The notes: generated from the sequence alone by a model not told the origin. A stretch of 64,000 nucleotides of DNA from Penumbrarchaeum sp964445525 (GCA_964445525.1 CAYULA010000016.1:3640-67639); one strand, 5' to 3'. Shown: positions 7,709 through 16,857, counted from the first letter of the stretch. A program made the numbers and translations.

Positions 7709-8602
7709 ATGAATCCTCATAAGCACCACAGCACGCGGGAGAAAAACATCAGATGGGCCGTATTTCTCAACGTAACTTTCACCATCATCGAGTTAATCGG
7801 CGGTCTACTTACAAACAGCCTGGCGATCCTCTCCGATGCCCTGCATGATCTCGGAGACAGTGTAGCTCTAATTACCTCATTGATAGCGGAGAAAAAAGCA
7901 AAAAAACCTGCGGACCTGAAAAGAACCTACGGTTACCAGAGACTCTCCCTTTTCTCAGCGGTATTCACCACCATAATACTCATCGCCGGCTCATTTTTCA
8001 TAATCTCGGAGGCGATCCCGAGACTTTTCCACCCCGAGACCCCCGATGCTTCAGGTATGATGATCATCGCAATCATCGGTATCCTTGCCAACGGGGCCGG
8101 TATGTTAAAACTCAGGACGGGCAGGAGCCAGAGCGAGAAGATAATCTCATGGCATCTCCTGGAGGATGTGCTTGGCTGGGTTGCAATTTTCATCGCAGGG
8201 GTTGTTATCTATTTCTGGGACCTTCCCGTCATAGATCCTATTCTGACCCTTGGGATCACGGTATTCGTTCTCTGGGGAGTCACCCGGAACCTCAGGGACA
8301 CATTGAACATATTCATGCAGGGAGTTCCCCGGAACATGGACATAAACAAGGTTACAAAAGAATTGGAAAAACTGAATGGAGTACTTGGAGTCCATGACAT
8401 CCACATCTGGTCTTTGGAGGGTGAGACCAATATCTTCAGCGGACATGTGGTTGTGGAAGATGAGATTATGAACGAACCCGAGAAAACCAGGGAGGATATA
8501 AAAAAGGTCCTTTCCCGGCATCACATCGAGCATTCCACGGTAGAGATGGAGAGCAGGCACTACTGTTCGGGAATAGAATGCCAGTCAATGAATCTCGAAT
8601 AG
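7709..8602 (+). CDS. Cation diffusion facilitator (zinc/cobalt exporter)
   Basis: About 297 residues with six hydrophobic helices and the CDF metal-site motifs: 'SLAILSDALHDLGDSVAL' in helix 2 gives the HxxxD-like Asp/His pair and 'HLLEDVLGW' in helix 5 gives the second HxxxD. The His-rich head (NPHKHHSTREK) and a C-terminal cytoplasmic domain with 'GVHDIHIWSLEGETNIFSGHVVVED' match the ZitB/CzcD branch that swaps Zn2+ or Co2+ for protons. GTG 7703 is another possible start. It precedes the ferritin gene by 71 bases, so both may belong to metal homeostasis, though each seems to have its own promoter. Confidence 0.9.
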   Translation: MNPHKHHSTREKNIRWAVFLNVTFTIIELIGGLLTNSLAILSDALHDLGDSVALITSLIAEKKAKKPADLKRTYGYQRLSLFSAVFTTIILIAGSFFIISEAIPRLFHPETPDASGMMIIAIIGILANGAGMLKLRTGRSQSEKIISWHLLEDVLGWVAIFIAGVVIYFWDLPVIDPILTLGITVFVLWGVTRNLRDTLNIFMQGVPRNMDINKVTKELEKLNGVLGVHDIHIWSLEGETNIFSGHVVVEDEIMNEPEKTREDIKKVLSRHHIEHSTVEMESRHYCSGIECQSMNLE

Positions 8603-8673
8603 CCGGAGATTTCAAAAAACCCTGCAAAACCTTTATTACCCCCCGGCATGAATGAAAATATCGAGGAACACAA

Positions 8674-8934
8674 ATGATTCACGAAGATAGAGACAAGCTC
8701 AGCGAAAAGACATTAAACATGAAAAGGGCGCTTGACTCTCTTAGAGAGGAGCTGGAAGCAATCGACTGGTATATTCAAAGAGCCGACACATGCGAGGATG
8801 AGGAACTCAACAAGATCCTAATCCACAACGCTGACGAGGAAAAGGAACATGCGGCAATGCTGATCGAATGGATCAGGAAGAACGACGATGCATTCGACAA
8901 GGAGATCAGAGAATATCTCTTCAGCGACGAATGA
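8674..8934 (+). CDS. EncFtn-type (encapsulated-ferritin-like) protein
   Basis: An 86-residue, two-helix protein. Glu26, Trp32, Glu56 and His59 have exactly the spacing (0, +6, +30, +33) that I recall for the ferroxidase ligands and Trp of bacterial EncFtn, and the helices read 'SLREELEAIDWYIQRAD' and 'NADEEKEHAAMLIEWIRK', the EncFtn consensus. Two such subunits make one di-iron site. EncFtn usually lies inside an encapsulin shell through a C-terminal targeting peptide; here the C terminus 'EIREYLFSDE' shows no clear extra tag, and no encapsulin gene is in the window. GAGG seven bases upstream supports ATG 8674. Confidence 0.85.
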   Translation: MIHEDRDKLSEKTLNMKRALDSLREELEAIDWYIQRADTCEDEELNKILIHNADEEKEHAAMLIEWIRKNDDAFDKEIREYLFSDE

Positions 8935-8972
8935 TCGCAACTTTTATGTTAACCTCACAACTCACCGGTGTG

Positions 8973-9497
8973 ATGACAATCAAGATATTCATCACCGGGG
9001 GGACCTTCGACAAGGAATACAACTACATCACGGGTCAACTCTACTTCAAGGATACCCATCTCAAGGACATGCTGGAACTTGGCAGATCCAATCTCGATGT
9101 TGATATCAGGACCCTGATGATGGAGGACAGTCTCAGTCTTACCGATGAGGACCGGAATATAATCGTTCACAACTGTCAGAAGACCCCTGATGAAAGAATA
9201 CTGATAACACATGGAACAGACACCATGGTGGAGACCGCTGAAAGATTAGCGGAAAAGGTGAAGGACAAGACCATAGTAATTACCGGAGCAATGGTTCCCT
9301 ACGCCTTCGGGTCCTCCGACGGATTGTTCAACCTGGGTTCCGCACTTGCTTTCGTTCAATCCATGTCCCATGGAGTATACATCGCAATGAATGGATTGTG
9401 CTTCGACTGGAACAACGTTAATAAAAACAAGAAGACGGGTTTCTTCGAGGAATTGAGACCCCACAGATACGAGGAAAAAGGAGATGATGATCAATGA
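8973..9497 (+). CDS. Single-domain asparaginase-like protein
   Basis: 174 residues covering only the N-terminal domain of type I asparaginases. The first catalytic Thr lies in 'FITGGTFDKEYN' and the second Thr-Asp pair in 'LITHGTDTMVETAE', then 'IVITGAMVPYAFGSSDG'. Full asparaginases have a C-terminal domain that completes the active site of the partner subunit; it is missing here, but such short proteins form a known family. It overlaps the following methyltransferase by four bases (ATGA), so the two are translationally coupled. GGTG precedes ATG 8973. A full asparaginase-fold enzyme, GatD, lies at 27926-29302. Confidence 0.82.
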   Translation: MTIKIFITGGTFDKEYNYITGQLYFKDTHLKDMLELGRSNLDVDIRTLMMEDSLSLTDEDRNIIVHNCQKTPDERILITHGTDTMVETAERLAEKVKDKTIVITGAMVPYAFGSSDGLFNLGSALAFVQSMSHGVYIAMNGLCFDWNNVNKNKKTGFFEELRPHRYEEKGDDDQ

Positions 9498-10198
9498 AAT
9501 TCGGCGGATTGGATTTCGATGATGCTTTCATGTATGAGAACATGATGGGCCCCAACTCGATGAGGATAATCGAGGAGATGATGAAGCACCTTGACATAAG
9601 GGAAGGAATGAGGATCATGGACCTTGGCTGCGGAAAGGGTCTGACCTCCATCTATCTTGCAAGGAATTTCGATGTGACGGTGTATGCCGTTGACCTCTGG
9701 ATCCCAGCGACGGAGAACTTCCGGAGGTTCAAGGAGTTCGGACTTGAGGACAGGATAATTCCGATCCATGCTGATGCGCACGAACTGCCGTTTGCCGACG
9801 AATTCTTCGACATGATAATCAGCGTGGATTCATACCATTACTTCGGATACGAGAAGGAATACCTCGACAAGAATCTTGCACCTCTCCTGAAAAAGGGTGG
9901 AAGGATATCGGTCGGGGTTCCCGGCCTTCAAAGGGAATTCAACGGCAATATCCCTGTCGAGATGGAACCTTTCTACAAGGAAGAATATCATTTCCACACT
10001 TGTTCATGGTGGAAGGACCTCTGGTCCGGATCCAAACTCGTCGAGAATATCCAATGCAGGGAACTTGAATGCCACAAAGAAGCCTGGAACGAATGGCTGA
10101 GATGCGACAACGAATATGCGAAACAGGATATCGATATGATGAAGGCGGAGGGAGGGAAGTATTTCAGCACGGTTAGCTTTTCCGCAACTCGAAAATGA
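9494..10198 (+). CDS. SAM-dependent methyltransferase
   Basis: 234-residue class I methyltransferase. Motif I is 'IMDLGCGKGLTSIYLAR', the acidic ribose-binding residue is in 'VYAVDLW', and 'ELPFADEFFDMIISVDSYHYFG' supplies motifs III-IV; 'APLLKKGGRISVGVPG' is the post-motif strand. Resemblance to the small-molecule methyltransferases of the UbiE/cyclopropane-synthase supergroup is clear but the substrate cannot be read. It starts within the stop of the asparaginase gene and is followed after 12 bases by another methyltransferase, so the three form one operon. Confidence 0.85.
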   Translation: MKFGGLDFDDAFMYENMMGPNSMRIIEEMMKHLDIREGMRIMDLGCGKGLTSIYLARNFDVTVYAVDLWIPATENFRRFKEFGLEDRIIPIHADAHELPFADEFFDMIISVDSYHYFGYEKEYLDKNLAPLLKKGGRISVGVPGLQREFNGNIPVEMEPFYKEEYHFHTCSWWKDLWSGSKLVENIQCRELECHKEAWNEWLRCDNEYAKQDIDMMKAEGGKYFSTVSFSATRK

Positions 10199-10210
10199 GA
10201 GGGCAATCCG

Positions 10211-10774
10211 ATGGGGAAAGACAATGGCTTCTCGGGAAAAGGAATCTTTCCGTCAAAATATGCATTCACATTGCTTTTTCCAGGAAGGAAGCTCATACTC
10301 TCTCCGAAAAAACTGATAGGACAGATAAGGCCTGAAAAGGATGCGAGCATCCTCGAGGTAGGGCCAGGCCCCGGATACTTCTCCGTTGATGTGGCAAGGG
10401 CCGTTCCGGATGGAAAATTGATACTATTCGATATTCAGCAGAAAATGCTTGACAAGGCAGGCAGGAGGCTGAAGAGGAACGGCATCAAAAATGTGGAACT
10501 CGTAAAAAGCGACGGACATACTTTCCCCTTTCCCGATGAGAATTTTGATATCATATTCATGGTGACGGTCCTCGGTGAAGTTGATGAAAAGGAAACCTAT
10601 CTCAGGGAGTTCGGAAGGGTCCTGAAAAAGGGAGGAAGGATCGTGATCTCCGAACAGAAGGGAGACCCTGACCTCATGAGAGAGGAGGACCTCGAGGAGA
10701 TGTTCTCCAAAAAGGGGTTCAGGATCAAGGAAAGATTCGGGAACAGGCTCTATTATACACTGGTATTCGAGTAG
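10211..10774 (+). CDS. SAM-dependent methyltransferase (UbiE-like)
   Basis: 187 residues. A short membrane-facing head is followed by motif I 'ILEVGPGPGYFSVDVARAV', the acidic strand 'KLILFDIQQ', 'DGHTFPFPDENFDIIFMV', and 'GRVLKKGGRIVISE', as in UbiE/Methyltransf_11 enzymes. GAGGG lies upstream of ATG 10211. The last codons, for 'LYYTLVFE', sit in a 23-bp sequence repeated exactly 300 bases downstream, after the small ribbon-helix-helix gene. Function probably linked to the upstream methyltransferase by operon position; substrate unknown. Confidence 0.85.
   Translation: MGKDNGFSGKGIFPSKYAFTLLFPGRKLILSPKKLIGQIRPEKDASILEVGPGPGYFSVDVARAVPDGKLILFDIQQKMLDKAGRRLKRNGIKNVELVKSDGHTFPFPDENFDIIFMVTVLGEVDEKETYLREFGRVLKKGGRIVISEQKGDPDLMREEDLEEMFSKKGFRIKERFGNRLYYTLVFE
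10749..10771. repeat. 23-bp direct repeat, copy 1
   Basis: The sequence TCTATTATACACTGGTATTC plus GAG is identical to 11072-11094. This copy encodes the C terminus of the methyltransferase. The two copies bracket the ribbon-helix-helix gene and its operator. Confidence 0.9.
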
Positions 10775-10820
10775 GGAATTCCATAAAATCGATATTTGAG
10801 ATCATTATTGACAAGACATA

Positions 10821-10852
10821 AATACCATACAATGGTATTACTTAGTAATACC
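10821..10852 (+). promoter_or_regulatory. Palindromic operator over the TATA region of the RHH gene
   Basis: AATACCAT-ACA-ATGGTATT (10821-10839) is a perfect 8+8 palindrome overlapping the TATA-like CATAAATACC (10817-10826), and a further half-site AATACC lies at 10847-10852, just before the GGTGAT ribosome site. Ribbon-helix-helix proteins bind such palindromes, so autorepression by the downstream gene is likely. Confidence 0.7.
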
Positions 10853-10863
10853 TGGGTGATACT

Positions 10864-11064
10864 TTGGACACAATAACAGCAAAGATTCCCCACACATTGC
10901 TCGAAGAGATCGACAGATTGATCGAGGGGGGTTGGTATGCCAACAGATCAGAAGTGATCAGGGATGGCATACGTGAAATCATCGACAGGAGAAGGCATGT
11001 ACTTCTCAGAAAGGCCGTTGAAGAGGATATAGAATGGGCTCGAAATGAAAGTGAACACAACTGA
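10864..11064 (+). CDS. Ribbon-helix-helix transcriptional regulator / antitoxin-like
   Basis: 66-residue CopG/NikR-type ribbon-helix-helix protein: N-terminal strand 'TITAKIPHTLLEEIDRLI', then the turn 'GGWYANRSEVIRDGIREII' and a basic-acidic tail (DRRRHVLLRKAVEEDIEWAR). The strand residues that would read DNA are Thr/Thr/Lys. It is read from TTG 10864, three bases after GGTGAT. No toxin gene follows: the next gene is convergent. The gene with its operator is bracketed by 23-bp direct repeats, which suggests that it was inserted or duplicated as a unit. Confidence 0.82.
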   Translation: MDTITAKIPHTLLEEIDRLIEGGWYANRSEVIRDGIREIIDRRRHVLLRKAVEEDIEWARNESEHN

Positions 11065-11071
11065 TACAAGT

Positions 11072-11094
11072 TCTATTATACACTGGTATTCGAG
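11072..11094. repeat. 23-bp direct repeat, copy 2
   Basis: Exact copy of 10749-10771. Here it is noncoding, directly after the stop of the ribbon-helix-helix gene, and looks like a duplicated piece of the 3' end of the methyltransferase gene. Confidence 0.9.
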
Positions 11095-11115
11095 AAATGA
11101 AGCTTAAAAATATCT

Positions 11116-13905
11116 TCATGATTCCTTCAACATCTTTTGAGCCTTTGTCAAAGCCTTCCCGAAACCTATGGACCTGGAATTCCTGATGATCCCCTCCAGC
11201 ACCCTGCCTGCCTTCTTCTTATCTCCTTTCCTGATAAGATCCTCTGCCATCCAGAGGGAGACTACTATCGAAGCGTGGGGGTCCTTATCTCTCGCTAGCT
11301 TTCTTGCCGCTTCTTCGAGAGTGCTCTCGATTGCCATCGAATCGGGATTCTTCTCTCTTATGACCCCAAGGGATCTCACGGTTATCATATGAGCCTCTCC
11401 ATTGAGGATCGTCTCCATAACTGGAGATATCGAATCAACTAGTTCTCTGGAAATCTCCGCATCCCCCATGGAATTCAGGTTCCTTAAAAAGCACCAGGCA
11501 ACCTCCTGAACCCATTTATCACCGGATCCTGCCCCGGTGATGAACGGCACCATATCCCTCAGGTTTGACTGTGCCGATGCCGGGTCCCTCCTCTTTAGAG
11601 AAATCTTGACAATGTCGCAGAGGACCGATACCGCACCATACCTGTCACCATCCTCCGTGCATATCGTATAGGCCCTCTGAAGGTCTTTTAGTGCTCCTTT
11701 GTAATCTCTAATTAACATCCTGGCTCTGGCTGTCTTCCTCTTCAATCTGGATTCGACCTTGAGAGATCTTACTGCAATCCGATCCGCCTCGGAAAGATAC
11801 TTTCTGGCCTTCCCGGCATCCCCTTTCATTACCATGACTTCGGAAAGGTTGGCCTTCACCATGGCAAGGGATACCTGATTGTCATTTCCACGAAACAGTT
11901 CGGAGGCTTCTATCAGAGATGATGCCGCCCTGTTCAATTGTCCCGCATTCTTGTAAGACATGCCCAGATTGTTTAGGGCCTTTCCCAGTGATTTCGCATC
12001 GCCCTGCTTCCTGTTCCGGGATACGTTTTCGAGATGATGGAAGATGGCCTCCTTCTCCTTTCCCATCAGCCTCGCGATCTCCGCTTTCAGATTGAAGATA
12101 CGGGAGATGTATCCCAGGACCTCGATGTCATCATCCGACGATGATGATAGAGAATCCACAAGTCTGGATGCTTCCTCAAGCTTCTCCCGGCTCATTTCCA
12201 GGTCCCCGGAGAGAATCTCGATGTCGGCTTTCAGAATGAGAAAGGAGACCCTGGCCCTTCCTATCAGTTGTGAACCATCCATCGTGGAGATCCTGTCAAC
12301 AATGAGAGGGTTCCCTGTTTCTATGAACTCCTCCCCACGTTCAAGAAACAGCCTGTCCATCTCCTCGTATCTTTCCGATCTGTCGAGAAGAGCCAGAAAA
12401 TGGAGGATCTCCCTGACCGACCCTCTTCCGGAAAGATATGAAATTGCTCTTTCGGTATATTCGGAGAAAAGTTCCTCACCCATCCATTGTCTGAGATTGT
12501 ACTTCAGAAGATCATGGATGTCCATGGTTCCATCTGGATAAACCCTGAGAACCAGTTTCTCCTTCAGGGACTCCAGAACCTGCCTGCCGGCGCCGGATAC
12601 TATAAGCAGTGCATCCCGAGCGACGGGTTCCTCGAAAGCGGCTGCAAGGTAGAGGACCTCCCTCTCATTTTCATTGAGTCCGGATATGAGTTCCCTTCCG
12701 AGGTACTCCTCCACCTCCCGGGTCAATACCATGGGATCCTCCAGGCAGGACCTGCACATCAGCTCTATCGATAGAGGATGGCCTTTCGTCAATTCATAGA
12801 TACGCTCCCTTTCGGGAATGGGTACGCCGATCTCCTCGAGAAATGCCATGGAACTATCACGATCCAGACCCTCCAGGGTCAATTCCATCACCTTTCCGGT
12901 AATTCGAATATCCTCGTTTCCGTAGAAGCCGGGCCTTTCCCTGGAGCCTATGAGTATCGTGAAACCGCACTCGTTGGATTTCCGGAGGATCAGGGAAAGA
13001 ATATCGTCAATCCTTCCCGAGGTCCGCTGGTAATCATCGAGGACCAGAACCGCATTGAGCCCGCGAAGGTCTTCCAGTAGACGGTCCACGGCTTCCTCGA
13101 GATCCATAACTACTCTTCTCCCGATGAAATCCAGAAGTGAGGTCCTTCCAAGCGTTCCGAGGAATCGGGACCATTTTGTGAGTATTCGTTCGGGACCGGA
13201 CCAGTCGGACAGAAGCGTCCATTCCATCCGGGACCTTTCTTCTGGAGATATCAGCCTGCTCATCAGTGTCGTCTTTCCCATTCCGGCGAGAGAGATCACC
13301 GTGACTATCGGAATTGAAGTTGATTCCATTGCTCTTTTAAGGTCCGACAGCTCCCTTTCCCTGCCGAAAAAATATCTGGTCAGCGGGGGACCTTGCCCGG
13401 CAGTATCTTTTCTTCCGATGACAAGGTTCACCTCCGAGCCGTCGTAATATTTTGTTAGAAGCTGAAAGATCGATGGTCGGATCCCGGAGCTTTTATGGAT
13501 CAGGTCCATGACATTGGAGATCGGATAAAGCTTCAATCCGCCGTTGGGAAGCCTTACCGGGACCTTTCTGTTGCGAATGCTCTGAATGTAATTATTTACC
13601 TCCAGGATTCCTTTCTCTTTTAGAAAATAGATCTTTCTCTTTCTTCCCACTCCTTTGATGTGGGCGGTTTTCGAACCCACGAGGCCCTCGTCATTGAGTT
13701 CCGACAGTGCCCTGGAGAGATGATTCTGCCTCAGCTCGAGCTCTCGTCCCATGCCCTTCTGAGAGAGAATCTCCGGTACCTCGTAATCATCAACGAATCG
13801 CATGTTCTCCCGGAGAAGCAGGAGTATCTTTCTCTGGACCCCGATTCTTAGGGGACGGACGGGATCTTCCGCCATCTTAACCGGATTGTGACCTTTTACT
13901 GGCAT
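11116..13905 (-). CDS. STAND-type NTPase regulator with N-terminal HTH and TPR repeats
   Basis: 929 residues. An N-terminal winged-helix domain (about 20-100, with 'NHLSRALSELNDEGLV' as the recognition region) is followed by a signal-transduction NTPase: Walker A 'SLAGMGKTTL' near 205-213, Walker B 'AVLVLDDYQ' near 285, and a GxP-type 'TKGHPLSIEL' sensor. The C-terminal 400 residues are TPR-like helical hairpins (for example 'GKALNNLGMSYKNAGQLNRAASSL'). This is the MalT/AfsR-like plan: ligand or partner binding to the TPRs drives ATP-dependent oligomerisation and gene switching. The divergent 908-residue surface protein is an obvious candidate target. The next Met, ten codons on, is another possible start. 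Confidence 0.85.
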   Translation of the reverse strand: MPVKGHNPVKMAEDPVRPLRIGVQRKILLLLRENMRFVDDYEVPEILSQKGMGRELELRQNHLSRALSELNDEGLVGSKTAHIKGVGRKRKIYFLKEKGILEVNNYIQSIRNRKVPVRLPNGGLKLYPISNVMDLIHKSSGIRPSIFQLLTKYYDGSEVNLVIGRKDTAGQGPPLTRYFFGRERELSDLKRAMESTSIPIVTVISLAGMGKTTLMSRLISPEERSRMEWTLLSDWSGPERILTKWSRFLGTLGRTSLLDFIGRRVVMDLEEAVDRLLEDLRGLNAVLVLDDYQRTSGRIDDILSLILRKSNECGFTILIGSRERPGFYGNEDIRITGKVMELTLEGLDRDSSMAFLEEIGVPIPERERIYELTKGHPLSIELMCRSCLEDPMVLTREVEEYLGRELISGLNENEREVLYLAAAFEEPVARDALLIVSGAGRQVLESLKEKLVLRVYPDGTMDIHDLLKYNLRQWMGEELFSEYTERAISYLSGRGSVREILHFLALLDRSERYEEMDRLFLERGEEFIETGNPLIVDRISTMDGSQLIGRARVSFLILKADIEILSGDLEMSREKLEEASRLVDSLSSSSDDDIEVLGYISRIFNLKAEIARLMGKEKEAIFHHLENVSRNRKQGDAKSLGKALNNLGMSYKNAGQLNRAASSLIEASELFRGNDNQVSLAMVKANLSEVMVMKGDAGKARKYLSEADRIAVRSLKVESRLKRKTARARMLIRDYKGALKDLQRAYTICTEDGDRYGAVSVLCDIVKISLKRRDPASAQSNLRDMVPFITGAGSGDKWVQEVAWCFLRNLNSMGDAEISRELVDSISPVMETILNGEAHMITVRSLGVIREKNPDSMAIESTLEEAARKLARDKDPHASIVVSLWMAEDLIRKGDKKKAGRVLEGIIRNSRSIGFGKALTKAQKMLKES

Positions 13906-13944
13906 TAAATAGGTTTTGTGCCGATGGTGATATTTTCTATCATT

Positions 13945-13990
13945 TTGGTATAATTTTATGGTAAAAGTTGATTGGGTTTAAGTATACCAT
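13945..13990. promoter_or_regulatory. Divergent promoter region with ATGGTA/TACCAT half-sites
   Basis: This gap between the STAND regulator and the surface protein holds ATGGTA (13958-13963) and TACCAT (13985-13990) as inverted half-sites, with TTTAAGTATA (TATA-like) for the rightward gene. The half-site is the same as in the palindrome at 10821-10839. A shared or related regulator is possible. Confidence 0.4.
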
Positions 13991-14030
13991 GAAAGGATTT
14001 GTTCCTCACAAAGGAAAATGAGGTGCTTTT

Positions 14031-16757
14031 ATGAGATCAAGGACCATGTATCAGGTACTGCTAATGACTGCCATTCTATTTCTGTCTTCATTGATCATTT
14101 CTATCGATACCAAAGCAGGACCCTCGAGAGATTACAATTGCTTCATATGGGATGGAAAGGTGACTCCTTCAATCGGCGATATGAACACCACATTCAATTT
14201 TACAATCACCTATAAAGATGATTATAATCAAACACCTGACTGGATGCTTGTGGCCGTGGATGGATTCTTCTACAACATGACAAGTGAAAATGAGACTCTG
14301 CTCAATATCAAAACAGGAGAATTATTCTACTATACGGGATCTTTTTCTCCCGGAGTGCACAAATTTTACTTCTGGGCCCAATCAGGAAATAATACAGGCA
14401 GATACCCTTTTTCATCGAATCTAACCTTCAAGGTTAATGGCTCATCCGGGAAACATGATCCTGAACTTCTCAACCCGCAAACCCACCCCTACAGACCAAC
14501 CTCGGCAACCGGAGTGAATTTCACAATCCATTACCGAGATCTAGATGGAGATGCCCCTCAAAAAGTTGCTGTTGAGATATTTGATGGATTCAACACAAAC
14601 ATTTACGGAATGAATGTATCCTCCGGAAATTACACAACCGGTGTTTATTGTCATATAATCAGATTGAAACTGATTGAGGGGAATTATTCCTACAGGTTCC
14701 ATGCTGTAAACGTCAGGAACGAAACGGTATACAATCCGCCATCCGGACATTATTCCCTCTATATCGCACCGAATGTAACCGTAGACCATCCTCCTGTTCT
14801 GTACAATAACTCCAGATATCCAGCGGAACCAAAAGAGAGCGAAAAGGTCTACTTCTATGTCAATTACAAGGATGCGGACAACGATGCCCCGATAAGTATC
14901 TGGGTGGAAATAAAAGATTACAATCGCAGTTTCAGCAAAAACATCGATATGACCAAACATCAGAATTACAGTTATTCTCAGGGACTTAAGTACACAGCCA
15001 ACATCTCACTTTCCAACGGAACTTACAATTACAGATATTTGGCCTATAACAAATTGAACGCGTCTCTGCCAAACCAAAACACATACTATTTCGAGGTGGG
15101 TTCGTCATTTCCTGTTCTTCCCACACTTTACAGTCCTGGTGTAAGCCCCCAGAATCCCGTGGAAAACCAGACGATCAATTTCACTGTCAATTACAAGGAC
15201 ACCTCAGGGGGGAAGGAACCTCATTACGTGAAACTGGTCCTGAGACCCAGCGGAGGACCTGTATCAAAATTCAATCTTGCACAGACCGGAACAAGCTACA
15301 GGACCGGTGTCAAGTATTACAAAGAGATAGCACTTCTTGTAGGAAACTACACGTACTATTATGAGCTGATTTTGGGAAATTACAGTGCGAGGTTCCCCGA
15401 AGATCATAATTATACATTGTATGTAAGCCAAAGAACCTCACAGGACCATGCCCCAGTACTTACGGGAGGAATGCACTCCCCCTCCTCTCCCGGAGAAGAT
15501 GATAATATCACTTTCACCGTGAAATACAGGGATATTGATGGGGATGCACCAACCCACATTACGCTTCACCTCGGACCCGCTTTAGCTCCATTCAATTCGA
15601 GTAAGTATACCATGACCTGGACCGGAAGCTCTTATTCAACCGGTGTGACTGCAACCTATATCTTTTCACTCAAACAGGGATCTTACAGATACTGCTTTGT
15701 CACCTCCAACTCCAAACATACCTACATCGTCTGGTATCCGGGAAACAGCTCCTATAACTATTTCAACGTGACAAAGAGCTCTTCTCCCCCGCCAGGAAAT
15801 TCGGCTCCGGTCCTCTCCTCTCCGGCTGCCAGTCCGATGAGGCCCACCGAAGGTAAGCCTGTCAATTTCACCATATGGTACAAGGATGCCGACGGTGATG
15901 CACCGTCATACATCAAAATGTCCATTGGAAAGTCCGGATTCAACGGAACCGTTTATTCCATGTCAGTCATGGGGACCTCCTACGCAAACGGCATATCCGC
16001 TTTCAAGGTTCTCAATCTAAGTGCCGGAAATTACAGCTACCATTTCAAGACCGCATCCGGAAACCACAGTGTAAGGTATCCCGCCTCCGGATCCTACATG
16101 CTGTATGTGGCCAAGTCAAGCGGCGGATCCTCTCCTGAAAAGAAGGTGAACACCAGTGTATTATTATCCTCCAACCCGTCGGGAGGAATGGATATGGACG
16201 AGATTGAAGTGGAGGAGGGACTTACCCTGCGGATCAAGGAATACAAGGAGGGAAAGATCTCCATCCTTATCGAATCGGATCAACCCAAAGACAGGGTGAT
16301 GGCCTTCGAGATCGATCCGGATCTTTTCGGCGATATGACCGATGAAGGTATCACCATAAAACTTGACGGGGAGAAGGTTTCATCATCCTCGATAGAGGAC
16401 CTAACCAACTCCTCAGGTGATGAGGCCCTCTACAATTTGATGATGAAGGATGGGAAATATCTCCTTTACCTCTATATTCCAGACGCCACATCCAACAATG
16501 TGGAAGCCTACATGGATGATGGCCAGGAGGAAGAAAATGCTTCATACGGACTGCTGGTCGCCTTCTTGATCATTGCTGTCGTTCTTTCATGCCTGGTCGC
16601 GTCGGGTATCTGGTTCCTTGCTTTTGCCCAAAACAAGAAAAAGAAGGAAGCTTTCTACCACGATTTCGATCTGGACATGGATGATCAGGAAAATAAGACA
16701 GTTGTCAGCGGGAGTCTAGATGAAGAAGAGATGGACTGGGATTCATTCATAGAATAA
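14031..16757 (+). CDS. Repeat-containing surface glycoprotein with C-terminal membrane anchor
   Basis: 908 residues. A signal peptide (about 1-28) leads into six related beta-sandwich units of ~110 residues, each opening with a 'P..PTE...VNFTIxYKDxDGDAP' pattern, with starts near residues 36, 150, 258, 366, 478 and 600. The Asp-rich 'DxDGDAP' loop may bind calcium. Many N-x-S/T sequons suggest heavy glycosylation. After a ~110-residue spacer there is one membrane helix ('YGLLVAFLIIAVVLSCLVAS') and an acidic ~50-residue cytoplasmic tail. Probably an adhesion or envelope protein. It is transcribed away from the STAND regulator. Confidence 0.75.
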   Translation: MRSRTMYQVLLMTAILFLSSLIISIDTKAGPSRDYNCFIWDGKVTPSIGDMNTTFNFTITYKDDYNQTPDWMLVAVDGFFYNMTSENETLLNIKTGELFYYTGSFSPGVHKFYFWAQSGNNTGRYPFSSNLTFKVNGSSGKHDPELLNPQTHPYRPTSATGVNFTIHYRDLDGDAPQKVAVEIFDGFNTNIYGMNVSSGNYTTGVYCHIIRLKLIEGNYSYRFHAVNVRNETVYNPPSGHYSLYIAPNVTVDHPPVLYNNSRYPAEPKESEKVYFYVNYKDADNDAPISIWVEIKDYNRSFSKNIDMTKHQNYSYSQGLKYTANISLSNGTYNYRYLAYNKLNASLPNQNTYYFEVGSSFPVLPTLYSPGVSPQNPVENQTINFTVNYKDTSGGKEPHYVKLVLRPSGGPVSKFNLAQTGTSYRTGVKYYKEIALLVGNYTYYYELILGNYSARFPEDHNYTLYVSQRTSQDHAPVLTGGMHSPSSPGEDDNITFTVKYRDIDGDAPTHITLHLGPALAPFNSSKYTMTWTGSSYSTGVTATYIFSLKQGSYRYCFVTSNSKHTYIVWYPGNSSYNYFNVTKSSSPPPGNSAPVLSSPAASPMRPTEGKPVNFTIWYKDADGDAPSYIKMSIGKSGFNGTVYSMSVMGTSYANGISAFKVLNLSAGNYSYHFKTASGNHSVRYPASGSYMLYVAKSSGGSSPEKKVNTSVLLSSNPSGGMDMDEIEVEEGLTLRIKEYKEGKISILIESDQPKDRVMAFEIDPDLFGDMTDEGITIKLDGEKVSSSSIEDLTNSSGDEALYNLMMKDGKYLLYLYIPDATSNNVEAYMDDGQEEENASYGLLVAFLIIAVVLSCLVASGIWFLAFAQNKKKKEAFYHDFDLDMDDQENKTVVSGSLDEEEMDWDSFIE

Positions 16758-16857
16758 TACTGGACAGGACCCTCCGAGAAACAGGAGCCCATCCAGGGGC
16801 TCCTGCCATTTATTTTTCTCAATCAGAATAAATACCTTTGAAGCATTGATCAATTGA

